From a virus, in the IMG/VR virus record IMGVR_UViG_3300035703_000175, positions 1 through 41,748 of that record: 41,748 nucleotides of DNA. The stretch is one strand, 5' to 3'. A program made the translations under genes and the position numbers. The notes under the pieces are model-generated. The model was given only the letters and a program-made list of their open reading frames with translations, had not been told where the DNA came from and did no database searches. Numbering within the stretch: the first letter of the stretch is position 1; each line of letters starts with the position of its first letter. Below are positions 34,263-40,381 of the stretch, in pieces.

Positions 34263-36119
34263 CTAAATGAATGTTCTCTGTTGTTCTTCGAGAAGTTGGT
34301 CGATATTAACTACCAGTCTCTTGCCACGTTCGGCGCGAGAAAGGAAAGGGTTTTTCAGATGGTGCGCTTGATATTGACCACGGTTGAGAATCTCGCGTGC
34401 TCTAATCTCGCAGAACCAGAGCGCCATCACCATATCGGTCTTACCCTTTGTGGTTGGAGACCAGGTCACCAGTTGCTCAATCAGCGACTTGATGTTCTCT
34501 GTCTGGTCAGATGGCAGATGTATTAAGTTATCCCGATGGTGTTTGCCATCGGCTTGTTTTGTACCGAACAGGGTGGACAAAGATGCCACACCGAATCCGG
34601 AGTCCCACTTGTTAGCGCCCGTATGGTGCTCACGTAAGATGACGCCACGATTTGCTAGGTGTTGTCTAATGCCTTCGTCCTGTGTAAGGAAGGATTGGAA
34701 GGCGTTCTTCTCTACTACCCACTCACTGGGTTGGTAGAGGCTGGTCCAGTCAAATATCAACTGGCGAATCATCGCCGGGGTCGGACGAGTGACCTTATAG
34801 GCATCAACGATGTACCGCTTATGCGAGGTAGGGTCTATTGCATAACAGACCACTGCAGTATCACCGACCATAGCCGGGTCGAGACCACAGACAGTAATAA
34901 AGCCATTCAAGTTTACTGGATGTTGTGGAGAGCCGGGGGTTAATCTGCCGGACTTACGCATTCCATCTACTGAGCCACGGACACATACCGGGTCAAAGAT
35001 GGCATCATCAGAAACATCTTGCTGTTGATAGACCAAAGCCCAGGTCGAGGTATCCATTTGCTGACGTTCGTTGTATAAGTACTTGCCAGACCAGCGGGGG
35101 TATAAACCTTCTTCGTTCTTTTCTTCTTCCGGCTGTCCATCGAAAGCCTGGTCGGACCACGGCCAGAGCGTTACCCAATCTTCAGGCTTATCTGCTGTGT
35201 CCAGAAGCGCTGGCATCGCCAGATATGTCCACGGAACAATACCGCCTGGGTATCTATCCGGGTTACGGAGTTCTCGATAGAGGTCTACGGGGGCTACGCG
35301 GGTACCAATGATAATTAACTTACCGGTTGGATTAAGACGGGAGCGCACATCTTGGTTGAGCCACTTGATTTGCCGCTCGAAGTCGTTGGCATTAGCCAAA
35401 GTCACCGCGTCATCAATAATAATCATATCGGCACGCTTACCGTAAATCTGGCCACCGATACCGACCGCCTCAATGTTGGGGTCTTTCTCGGAAGAGTCGC
35501 GCAGTTCGTCACCAAAGGTGACGCGGGTAGCCTGCCAAGAGGCGGTCTTGCTATTAAAACCAACCCCTGCCGCATAAGCGCTCTGTAAGTCTTCGTAATT
35601 TGGGTGAGTCAGACGTTGCTTAATTGCGTAGAGGAAGTCACCAGCCAGACGTTGAGTCTGGGAGACAATGAGAATCCGGAAGTTGGGGTCCATACAGAGA
35701 CGATAGGTGGCATAGTCCACCGTAATCGTCATCGACTTGGCGTGGTTCGGCGGGATGTTAATCAGTAACCGATTGGCCTGGCCCGGTTCGTATTTCATAT
35801 TGGGGTGGAGCCAGGATGGCTCACGTCCTTCTATGACATCGACCAAGTTCTGTTGGTGCGGAAAGGTCTGAGAGTGGAGGAAGCGTTTTCTAAACTCCAC
35901 GAAATCGATGTCGGAGACATCATTGGAGGTAAAGTTCTTTTTCTGGAGTCCTAACCTGGTGCGGTCCATCTTATCCGCAAATACCTTATCGGTCCGACGG
36001 TAGTACTCGTAGGACTTAATGGACTTCCCGGCAGACTTGCAGGCTGCCTCAATAGTCATCCCTTCTGCTACGCAGGTCAGGATGACACGTTTTGCTATAT
36101 CGGCTGTATTCTCAGCCAT
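34263..36119 (-). CDS. Terminase large subunit (with N-terminal HTH-like segment)
   Basis: 618 residues. ATPase: Walker A PPNHAKSM (about 123-130), Walker B IIIDDA (233-238) with the adjacent acidic residue, and a coupling motif GKLIIIGTR. A nuclease domain follows (CGLDPAMVGDTAVV, first acidic residue of the RNaseH-like site). Residues about 8-45 (RVILTCVAEGMTIEAACKSAGKSIKSYEYYRR) look like a DNA-binding helix-turn-helix that may replace a small terminase, as no separate small-subunit gene is seen. First gene of the late operon, 830 bases after the control region. Confidence 0.9.
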   Translation of the reverse strand: MAENTADIAKRVILTCVAEGMTIEAACKSAGKSIKSYEYYRRTDKVFADKMDRTRLGLQKKNFTSNDVSDIDFVEFRKRFLHSQTFPHQQNLVDVIEGREPSWLHPNMKYEPGQANRLLINIPPNHAKSMTITVDYATYRLCMDPNFRILIVSQTQRLAGDFLYAIKQRLTHPNYEDLQSAYAAGVGFNSKTASWQATRVTFGDELRDSSEKDPNIEAVGIGGQIYGKRADMIIIDDAVTLANANDFERQIKWLNQDVRSRLNPTGKLIIIGTRVAPVDLYRELRNPDRYPGGIVPWTYLAMPALLDTADKPEDWVTLWPWSDQAFDGQPEEEKNEEGLYPRWSGKYLYNERQQMDTSTWALVYQQQDVSDDAIFDPVCVRGSVDGMRKSGRLTPGSPQHPVNLNGFITVCGLDPAMVGDTAVVCYAIDPTSHKRYIVDAYKVTRPTPAMIRQLIFDWTSLYQPSEWVVEKNAFQSFLTQDEGIRQHLANRGVILREHHTGANKWDSGFGVASLSTLFGTKQADGKHHRDNLIHLPSDQTENIKSLIEQLVTWSPTTKGKTDMVMALWFCEIRAREILNRGQYQAHHLKNPFLSRAERGKRLVVNIDQLLEEQQRTFI

Positions 36120-36203
36120 TAGTCTCCAATGTAAAAATAGATTTATCGATAAAGGCGCGGATAGGATATTTCATCCGGAGTGGAAAATTTATCCGGAGAG
36201 AAG

Positions 36204-36220
36204 GTCTTTTGCAAAAAGAC
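36204..36220. other. Short hairpin, 7-base stem
   Basis: GTCTTTT/AAAAGAC around GCA, followed on the plus strand by an A-rich stretch. Too short to be a terminator on its own; noted as a possible structural element near the terminase start. Confidence 0.35.
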
Positions 36221-36358
36221 AGAATACACCGTCATCGAAGCGGCCAACGCGTTCCGCGTTGCAGGATTAGGGGGCGTTAGCCTCCTCCGCCTAGGTGGCT
36301 CCGGAGGCTTCGCCGTAGGAGCCTTACGACCCCCAATCCCCTCCGCACAGAGTGCTCC

Positions 36359-36373
36359 GGGGATTTTATCCCC
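36359..36373. promoter_or_regulatory. Perfect 6-bp-arm palindrome (GGGGAT/ATCCCC)
   Basis: Arms at 36359-36364 and 36368-36373 around TTT, then a TATATATA tract. A plausible operator or hairpin adjacent to an A+T-rich melting zone. Confidence 0.45.
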
Positions 36374-36393
36374 CTACTATATATAAGGCGGGA

Positions 36394-36408
36394 AAAATAC
36401 CGTATTTT
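36394..36408. promoter_or_regulatory. 15-bp palindrome AAAATAC-C-GTATTTT
   Basis: Perfect 7-base arms around one C. A shorter palindrome AAAATATTTT follows at 36421-36430. Together they look like repressor or regulator operators. The phage sigma factor or WhiB protein are candidates to act here, but nothing in the sequence decides it. Confidence 0.5.
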
Positions 36409-36645
36409 CTGTTTTGCGGAAAAATATTTTAGAAATGTGGTGTAACTCACAGAATAAAGTAGGACAAATACGGACATACCTTTACTTTAGTGCAGATTTT
36501 TAGTTGGGGAGTACTAATAGGTAACCCGCGCATTTCACTACCCCCGGGTCGGTTCTTTGTACGGGGCGGGCTTCGGGCGAGGGGGCGCGTTTGCCTGGTT
36601 AGTAACGTAACGGAAGGCGGGCACGGCGAGCGCGGGGGCGCCCCC

Positions 36646-36696
36646 TGTGGATAACCTTTCGTATTTATCAACAGTTTTTCCACAGGTTGTGGATAA
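36646..36696. other. Replication origin candidate: four DnaA boxes
   Basis: Four 9-mers matching the DnaA box or one off it: TGTGGATAA (36646-36654), TTATCAACA (36665-36673), TTTTCCACA (36676-36684), TGTGGATAA (36688-36696). The two outer ones are exact boxes in reverse orientation. They lie in an A/T-rich patch flanked by G+C-rich repeats, beside the early promoter. Host-DnaA-dependent initiation would fit the lack of a phage polymerase. Confidence 0.76.
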
Positions 36697-36763
36697 CTTT
36701 TATTATTGGGGATGGAGGGGCGGGCTGTCCCCCCGGCACTCCCCGGCACTCCCTTTCCCTCCC

Positions 36764-36810
36764 TAAGTTACCCGCTAGTAAGTTACTCGCCTCGCTCCTT
36801 CGGTAACTTA
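36764..36810. repeat. Three 8-bp iteron-like repeats TAAGTTAC
   Basis: Direct copies at 36764-36771 and 36779-36786 (15 bases apart) and one inverted copy at 36803-36810 (GTAACTTA), the inner pair able to form an 8-bp stem around a 16-base loop. Nearby (36735-36755) GGCACTCCC is also repeated. Possible initiator or regulator binding sites 70 bases downstream of the DnaA boxes. Confidence 0.5.
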
Positions 36811-36832
36811 GCAACCGATAGCGCCTCCTAAA

Positions 36833-36848
36833 TGTCGATAAATCGACA
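36833..36848. promoter_or_regulatory. 16-bp palindrome TGTCGATAAATCGACA (operator candidate)
   Basis: Perfect 7-base arms (TGTCGAT/ATCGACA) around AA. It ends 35 bases before the -35 of the early promoter, a good place for a dimeric activator or repressor. Confidence 0.55.
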
Positions 36849-36883
36849 CTAAAATCTATGACCAAATTGACTGATAATTGGGC

Positions 36884-36912
36884 TTGACACTATGCCCTAT
36901 AGGCCGTAGTAT
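36884..36912 (+). promoter_or_regulatory. Sigma70-type early promoter
   Basis: TTGACA at 36884-36889 (perfect -35), a 17-base spacer, and TAGTAT at 36907-36912 (4 of 6 match to TATAAT). Expected start about 36919, 34 bases before the first early ATG at 36953. A second TTGACT at 36867 lies upstream as a possible tandem -35. Confidence 0.78.
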
Positions 36913-36939
36913 CTTCCTATAACTTAATAATCCACTAAT

Positions 36940-36949
36940 GAAAGGGTAA
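36940..36949 (+). promoter_or_regulatory. Early leader copy 1 (GAAAGGGTAA)
   Basis: Conserved leader ending three bases before the ATG at 36953; the GGG core is six bases from the start. One of five near-identical copies in the plus-strand cluster. Confidence 0.85.
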
Positions 36950-36952
36950 AAA

Positions 36953-37111
36953 ATGATAACTGACGAACTCTATCTAAATCTTCGAGAGTTTTACCGCGAC
37001 AAGGGCGCAAAAGCCTTGAAGGATAACAATATTAGCGAGGCAGATTATTGCTCAGGTGTTGTCCGGGGCTTAGATATAGCCTTCCAAGACGGAACGGCGA
37101 AAAGAATCTAA
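36953..37111 (+). CDS. Early small protein (52 aa)
   Basis: First gene of the plus-strand cluster, directly after the leader copy and about 34 bases downstream of the predicted start. Helical, charged (ELYLNLREFYRDKGAKALKDN...), with one cysteine. No family recognised; by position an immediate-early protein, typically a host-takeover factor. Confidence 0.7.
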   Translation: MITDELYLNLREFYRDKGAKALKDNNISEADYCSGVVRGLDIAFQDGTAKRI

Positions 37112-37117
37112 GGCGAA

Positions 37118-37158
37118 ACGCCCCGCAAGGGGCGTCTAGGGGCAACGGCCTACCCCTA
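37118..37158 (+). other. Tandem hairpins after the first early gene
   Basis: Hairpin 1 (37118-37135): ACGCCCC/GGGGCGT closing a GCAA tetraloop (GNRA type). Hairpin 2 (37137-37158): TAGGGG/CCCCTA with a 10-base loop. Neither is followed by a U-run, so they are not terminators. The same first hairpin recurs almost exactly at 37398-37415. Confidence 0.72.
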
Positions 37159-37180
37159 CTGAAGAGCCAGGCCACTAACT

Positions 37181-37190
37181 GAAAGGGTAA
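37181..37190 (+). promoter_or_regulatory. Early leader copy 2 (GAAAGGGTAA)
   Basis: Exact copy, three bases before the ATG at 37194; the segment GAAAGGGTAAAAAATG is identical to copies 1 and 3. Confidence 0.88.
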
Positions 37191-37193
37191 AAA

Positions 37194-37391
37194 ATGAAAA
37201 TCGAACTCAATGACTTCGTAGCCGGGAAAGTTCCTGCCGTAACTTCGGTGATTCTTCTCAAGGAGACCGCGTGGATAGATTTTTCAGACAAGAGCAGAAT
37301 CTATCTCACGATTGAACAACTCAAGGGAATCGTAGAGCACTACGAGCGAGCACTAGACCGCGAGCAACTTCTCGCCAAACTAGGCAACTAG
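37194..37391 (+). CDS. Early hypothetical protein (65 aa)
   Basis: Small alpha/beta protein: strands (ELNDFVAG, VPAVTSVILLKETAWIDF) followed by a helix (TIEQLKGIVEHYERALDREQLLAKL). No known family. Transcribed with its neighbours from the 36884 promoter. Confidence 0.7.
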   Translation: MKIELNDFVAGKVPAVTSVILLKETAWIDFSDKSRIYLTIEQLKGIVEHYERALDREQLLAKLGN

Positions 37392-37397
37392 GCCGAA

Positions 37398-37449
37398 ACG
37401 CCCCGCAGGGGGCGTCTACCCGTAGGGCGGGTACTGACGAGGCCGTCAG
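37398..37449 (+). other. Three consecutive hairpins after the second early gene
   Basis: 37398-37415: ACGCCCC/GGGGCGT with a GCAG loop. 37417-37433: TACCCG/CGGGTA. 37434-37449: CTGACG/CGTCAG with an AGGC loop. The three stems are stacked head to tail and end six bases before the leader copy at 37455. No U-runs. Confidence 0.75.
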
Positions 37450-37454
37450 ATAGA

Positions 37455-37464
37455 GAAAGGGTAA
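37455..37464 (+). promoter_or_regulatory. Early leader copy 3 (GAAAGGGTAA)
   Basis: Exact copy, three bases before the ATG at 37468, directly after the hairpin array. Confidence 0.88.
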
Positions 37465-37467
37465 AAA

Positions 37468-37776
37468 ATGAGTCAGAACAAGGTACGCGACGTAATCGTC
37501 GGCGAGATACAACACAACGGCGACCGATTCGCGGAAGAGATGAGAGAGTTATTTGACTACCTCGACACTCTCGACCTATCACGAGAGGAGAAGAACACCA
37601 TCTCCTCCTACGCAAATAAGATGTTCTACTTCGGCGAGCGACGTGGACTCCAGAAGGGCGTGGAGAGTGTGAACAATATCCTCTCCGCCGTCTATACCTC
37701 CTGCCGGAGTTCTCAGGAGTATCACTACTGGCAATACAACGGCGAGAGAGTGCTAGAGCAGGGCATCACGGCCTAG
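37468..37776 (+). CDS. Early hypothetical protein (102 aa)
   Basis: Helical and charged (VRDVIVGEIQHNGDRFAEEMRELFDYLDTL..., NTISSYANKMFYFGERRGLQKGVESVNNIL). No motif recognised; the longest of the first three early proteins. Ends in the hairpin region 37773-37828. Confidence 0.7.
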   Translation: MSQNKVRDVIVGEIQHNGDRFAEEMRELFDYLDTLDLSREEKNTISSYANKMFYFGERRGLQKGVESVNNILSAVYTSCRSSQEYHYWQYNGERVLEQGITA

Positions 37777-37828
37777 CGGTTGCCTATCCTTGCCCTGCGA
37801 TAGCAGGGCAGGGGTAGGGGGCAACTAG
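37773..37828 (+). other. Nested hairpin after the third early gene
   Basis: A perfect inner stem TGCCCTGC/GCAGGGCA (37791-37798 and 37803-37810) with a GATA loop, inside an outer stem of TTGCC/GGCAA and CTAG/CTAG arms. No U-run. Third of the four structured spacers. Confidence 0.7.
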
Positions 37829-37840
37829 TCCCACGAGAGA

Positions 37841-37849
37841 AAAGGGTAA
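37841..37849 (+). promoter_or_regulatory. Early leader copy 4 (AAAGGGTAA)
   Basis: One base different at the 5' side (AAAAGGGTAA), three bases before the GTG at 37853. Confidence 0.8.
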
Positions 37850-37852
37850 AGC

Positions 37853-37996
37853 GTGAACATCAAACTGAAAGAGGAAGAGTACGAACTTATTCTATCGGCG
37901 CTACGTTGCGACAGGGTGGGGACGTGGGGAGATGGGCGAGAAGAGGCCATCCAAAAACTAATGAAGAAACTAAAGAGAGAGAGGGCTAACGCGTGA
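37853..37996 (+). CDS. Early small hypothetical protein (47 aa)
   Basis: GTG start after leader copy 4; helical, charged, with one cysteine (LSALRCDRVGTWGDGREEAIQKLMKKLK). Overlaps the next GTG by four bases (GTGA). Unknown. Confidence 0.62.
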   Translation: MNIKLKEEEYELILSALRCDRVGTWGDGREEAIQKLMKKLKRERANA

Positions 37997-38166
37997 AGAA
38001 ATACACAGTACACGGGGCGTACGAGAATCCCAAGCGGGCGAGGAGTTACGCGAGATTCTCCTCACGCTTGGATTACGATACGCGAGAAGAGGCGGAGAAG
38101 TTGCTCGAAGAGTGGAAGAGTGAGAGGGATTACCCGTATCTATGGATTGAGGAGGTGGGCAAGTGA
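37993..38166 (+). CDS. Early small hypothetical protein (57 aa)
   Basis: GTG start overlapping the previous stop (GTGA). Product KKYTVHGAYENPKRARSYARFSSRLDYDTREEAEKLLEEW...: a strand region, then an acidic helix. Second of three GTGA-coupled early genes. Confidence 0.62.
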   Translation: MKKYTVHGAYENPKRARSYARFSSRLDYDTREEAEKLLEEWKSERDYPYLWIEEVGK

Positions 38167-38351
38167 AGGTTTCAGACCTAGCAGTACGAATCGGACAAGT
38201 CGGATATTTACGAACTGAGGCCTTTCGGGTACCGGTGAGGATACTCGAGGGGAAGATGTCCTACGGAGAGCCTCGCTACCTCGTCACCCCGGAAGGGGGA
38301 GAGGGGCAGGCGTGGGTCAATGCGACACGGCTAAACTTTCCTAACGCGTAG
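38163..38351 (+). CDS. Early hypothetical protein (62 aa), beta-rich
   Basis: GTG start overlapping the previous stop (GTGA). Strand-rich (VSDLAVRIGQVGYLRTEAFRVPVRILEGKMSYGEPRYLVTP...), possibly a small SH3-like barrel. No motif. Followed by the hairpin spacer and leader copy 5. Confidence 0.64.
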   Translation: MKVSDLAVRIGQVGYLRTEAFRVPVRILEGKMSYGEPRYLVTPEGGEGQAWVNATRLNFPNA

Positions 38352-38358
38352 TGCTTGA

Positions 38359-38417
38359 CTATCGGAGAGGGGCGAGAGTACCCTCTCCGGTAGCCGGATA
38401 CTAGGCGACCGACCTAG
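38359..38417 (+). other. Two hairpins in the 38351-38437 spacer
   Basis: 38359-38393: 13-base stem CTATCGGAGAGGG/CCCTCTCCGGTAG (one T-G wobble) with a 9-base loop. 38401-38417: CTAGG/CCTAG. The second ends five bases before leader copy 5. No U-run. Confidence 0.74.
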
Positions 38418-38422
38418 AACGG

Positions 38423-38432
38423 GAAAGGGTAA
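38423..38432 (+). promoter_or_regulatory. Early leader copy 5 (GAAAGGGTAA)
   Basis: Exact copy of the ten-base leader, four bases before the ATG at 38437. Last copy on this strand. Confidence 0.85.
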
Positions 38433-38436
38433 AGAA

Positions 38437-38580
38437 ATGAAATGTAAAGAATGTGTAGTAGAGATAAGTAAGTTAGAGGAGTTTCCTGGCGGTATCTGCG
38501 TTAATTGCTACGCAAAAACACCGGAGGCTAACCGCCCTATAACCGCCCGCGAATTGGCGCAAATGTGGGGAGGGAAATAA
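38437..38580 (+). CDS. Early zinc-ribbon protein (47 aa)
   Basis: Two C-x2-C pairs, C3-KE-C6 and C21-VN-C24 (ICVNCYAK), form a clean zinc ribbon; the rest is helical (ANRPITARELAQMW). ATG directly after leader copy 5. Probably binds nucleic acid or a host polymerase subunit; inferred. Confidence 0.7.
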   Translation: MKCKECVVEISKLEEFPGGICVNCYAKTPEANRPITARELAQMWGGK

Positions 38581-38581
38581 T

Positions 38582-38932
38582 ATGGCGACACTTACGAAGA
38601 AAGAGAAAGAGCAGGAGAAACAGTACGCGAAGGAGAGACTACTCTCCTATTATCTAAAGGAGGGGCAGACTGTATATGTGCTACAACGTAGCGTTTCCTC
38701 TTCCGGTATGTCGCGTAACCTTAACCTCTTCACTGTCAATAATGGCAAGATAGAGGAGATTACCTACTACACGGCGCACGCTCTAGGCTGGCGCCTAGTG
38801 GAGAAAGACGGCCACCGCTCGCTACGGGTGGAGGGTATGGGTATGGATATGGGTTTCCATACTGTCGAGAGCCTTTCCTTTGCTCTCTTTGGACTAGAGG
38901 GGCGTAACGCTCTCCGATATGAGAGGCTCTAA
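38582..38932 (+). CDS. Conserved phage protein (116 aa), SSSGMSR / GMGMDMGF type
   Basis: Contains SSSGMSRNLNLF at about 39-50 and VEGMGMDMGFHTVESLSFALFG at about 83-104, a pair of motifs I recognise from a widespread but functionally unknown phage protein type. A lysine-rich N-terminal helix precedes. Starts one base after the zinc-ribbon gene stop. Confidence 0.72.
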   Translation: MATLTKKEKEQEKQYAKERLLSYYLKEGQTVYVLQRSVSSSGMSRNLNLFTVNNGKIEEITYYTAHALGWRLVEKDGHRSLRVEGMGMDMGFHTVESLSFALFGLEGRNALRYERL

Positions 38933-38933
38933 T

Positions 38934-39062
38934 ATGGACTGGATACTAGCGATATGGGGAGCGATTACGTTACTCTCAATACTGGGGGCGCTATCGCTCC
39001 TGGATATGGCGGGAGAGTTTCACCAAAGAGGACTAGAGCGAGTGAGAAGAGGGAGCAAGTAA
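38934..39062 (+). CDS. Early small membrane protein (42 aa)
   Basis: ATG one base after the previous stop; TAATG coupling to the next gene at 39062. One hydrophobic helix (WILAIWGAITLLSILGALSLL) followed by a basic tail with three arginines (ERVRRGSK). A membrane-targeting early peptide, possibly altering host envelope or excluding superinfection. Confidence 0.62.
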   Translation: MDWILAIWGAITLLSILGALSLLDMAGEFHQRGLERVRRGSK

Positions 39063-39253
39063 TGAAAGAACACGCATTAGTAATAGCGTTAAAGAGTGAG
39101 GACTTATGGTGGGCGGTGGAGGTCTACGACCTCACCGACCCTGACCCGAACCGGCTACCGATAGCGGAGAAGTCGGCGAGAGACTGGCGCAAGGCGGTCG
39201 AGAAGGCACTCAAAGAGATTGACCTACCGGAAGGGGGAGAGGGTGAAGTGTAA
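39062..39253 (+). CDS. Early hypothetical protein (63 aa)
   Basis: The ATG at 39062 (TAATG with the previous gene) is preferred over the upstream in-frame ATG at 38954, which would run through the membrane peptide. Product MKEHALVIALKSEDLWWAVE..., with an alpha/beta look and an acidic tail. Unknown. Confidence 0.64.
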   Translation: MKEHALVIALKSEDLWWAVEVYDLTDPDPNRLPIAEKSARDWRKAVEKALKEIDLPEGGEGEV

Positions 39254-39470
39254 CCAATGCGGGAAAGAGATTATCTCTGACCATTGGCGCAACGGGAGAA
39301 ACCCGGCGCCTCTCTGCTCCTACCTCTGCCTACTTATCCAGGGAGAAGTGGACGAGATGGAGGAATACTATCGGGCGCTAGGTTCTACCGCGCCCGATGA
39401 GGAGATTGAGTACGCGATACAACTAGGCAAAGAGAAGTACAAGCGAGAGAGTGAGAGGGCAAGAATATGA
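39243..39470 (+). CDS. Early zinc-ribbon-like protein (75 aa)
   Basis: The GTG at 39243 (GGGGGAG just upstream) is preferred over 39219. Cysteines CNQC and CSYLC are spaced as a zinc ribbon, followed by an acidic helix. Overlaps both neighbours (39253; 39467). DNA- or protein-binding role likely but not shown. Confidence 0.65.
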   Translation: MKCNQCGKEIISDHWRNGRNPAPLCSYLCLLIQGEVDEMEEYYRALGSTAPDEEIEYAIQLGKEKYKRESERARI

Positions 39471-39658
39471 GCGACCCAACAGCAACCTATCTGTATGAAC
39501 GCAGTATGTTACACAAGCGCAACGCGGAGAAACTACTCGGCTCCCCTGCCCTCAATGGGCAGGAGGTAGTGAACGAGTTAATGTCTATGGTTCACTATCT
39601 GGAACTGGGAATGGCCAAGCAGAGAAGGGAAGACGATGACTTTTTCCACACAGTATGA
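39467..39658 (+). CDS. Early hypothetical protein (63 aa)
   Basis: ATGA overlap with the previous gene. Helical throughout (ATYLYERSMLHKRNAEKLLGS..., VVNELMSMVHYLELGMAKQRRE), no motif. Overlaps the next start by 23 bases. Confidence 0.62.
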   Translation: MSDPTATYLYERSMLHKRNAEKLLGSPALNGQEVVNELMSMVHYLELGMAKQRREDDDFFHTV

Positions 39659-39854
39659 GATAGTAACGCCAAACAAGTCTAAAGTCTTTACCAATGTGGA
39701 AGAGAGCGCGATTAAAAGATTCCTCGCTGTGCCTGGTTCCAGGCTATTCATTCGTGGGTGGTATGAGAACGACGACAAGACCCCACCAACAGAGCGCCTG
39801 GACATTACCAACATTATTCAGAAGGCGATAGCACAGGGAAGGGGGAGAGTATGA
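39636..39854 (+). CDS. Early hypothetical protein (72 aa)
   Basis: ATG at 39636 with AGAAGGGAAG upstream. A strand-rich front (YEIVTPNKSKVFTNVEESAI), then RFLAVPGSRLFIRGWYEND, resembling a small beta barrel or RNA-binding fold. No family recognised. Confidence 0.62.
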   Translation: MTFSTQYEIVTPNKSKVFTNVEESAIKRFLAVPGSRLFIRGWYENDDKTPPTERLDITNIIQKAIAQGRGRV

Positions 39855-39934
39855 GAGAGGTAGTTATCTGTGCGCTCGTTGCGATAGCAATAGCGTGGTT
39901 AATAATGGTGATAGAGGAGAAGATTAACAGGTGA
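39851..39934 (+). CDS. Very small membrane peptide (27 aa)
   Basis: ATGA coupling at its start and GTGA coupling to the transglycosylase at 39931. One hydrophobic helix (VVICALVAIAIAWLIMVI) with charged ends. Too short to analyse, but tightly coupled; a signal-anchor-type partner of the next protein is possible. Confidence 0.5.
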   Translation: MREVVICALVAIAIAWLIMVIEEKINR

Positions 39935-40377
39935 ACCATAAGCGTAGGCTAGTGCTGGCTACCTTACTGGTGCTGGTACTAGCCTTATTCATTCTTCCCC
40001 ACGCGCAAGAGTGGGAGAGGGCGAAGTTCGTCCCTCCTAAATCAACACCAGTAATACAAGCAAAGCACGACACAATGAAGGAGAAGAAGGCAAATGCGAA
40101 GATGGCTAAGGCGTATGCGAACGCAGCGTTTGGCTGGAAGGGTGAGCAGTGGAAATGTTTACGAACCCTTTGGACCAATGAGAGCAGGTTTGATAGTAAG
40201 GCGAACAACCCTTACAGTAGTGCCTTTGGTATCGCACAGTTACTTAAAGAGAAAAGCACTGACCCCGCTATCCAAATCCTTAAAGGATTGCGATACATCA
40301 AACATCGTTATTCAAGTCCCTGCCGAGCGTTGGCAAAGTGGAAGAGGGAGAAGGCGAGAGGTAATCCCTGGTACTAG
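39931..40377 (+). CDS. Membrane-anchored lytic transglycosylase (SLT-type)
   Basis: 148 residues. N-terminal signal anchor (about 5-23, LVLATLLVLVLALFILP). The SLT-like catalytic segment is LWTNESRFDSKANNPYSSAFGIAQL at about 80-104 with the catalytic glutamate E84, followed by a helix and SPCRALAKWKR. Such enzymes cleave the glycan strand of peptidoglycan. Its place at the end of the early operon, not the lysis cassette, and its anchor suggest a role during infection or wall remodelling rather than lysis. GTG start in a GTGA overlap. Confidence 0.85.
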   Translation: MNHKRRLVLATLLVLVLALFILPHAQEWERAKFVPPKSTPVIQAKHDTMKEKKANAKMAKAYANAAFGWKGEQWKCLRTLWTNESRFDSKANNPYSSAFGIAQLLKEKSTDPAIQILKGLRYIKHRYSSPCRALAKWKREKARGNPWY

Positions 40378-40381
40378 ATTG

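Larger units (their letters stand above)
36120..36952. promoter_or_regulatory. Major non-coding control region (replication origin and divergent promoters)
   Basis: 833 bases with no gene I can support; the open frames here lack ribosome sites and protein-like composition. It separates the late (minus) and early (plus) operons and contains DnaA boxes, repeats, palindromes and a plus promoter, listed separately. The left part is G+C-rich with interleaved inverted repeats (for example 36246-36260, AACGCG/CGCGTT; the pair ATCCGGAG at 36173-36180 and 36191-36198). The late promoter must lie here too but I cannot assign its -10/-35 with confidence. Confidence 0.78.

Noticed and set aside
36277-36865. 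Minus-strand ORFs of 65-100 codons in the non-coding control region
   Set aside because: No convincing ribosome sites, arginine/proline-rich shadow composition, and they cover the DnaA boxes, iterons and palindromes.
36938-36949. ATG AAA GGG TAA mini-ORF overlapping the first early leader
   Set aside because: Present at only one of the five leader copies; the others have CTG/GAG/GGA before AAAGGG, so a leader peptide is not the conserved feature.
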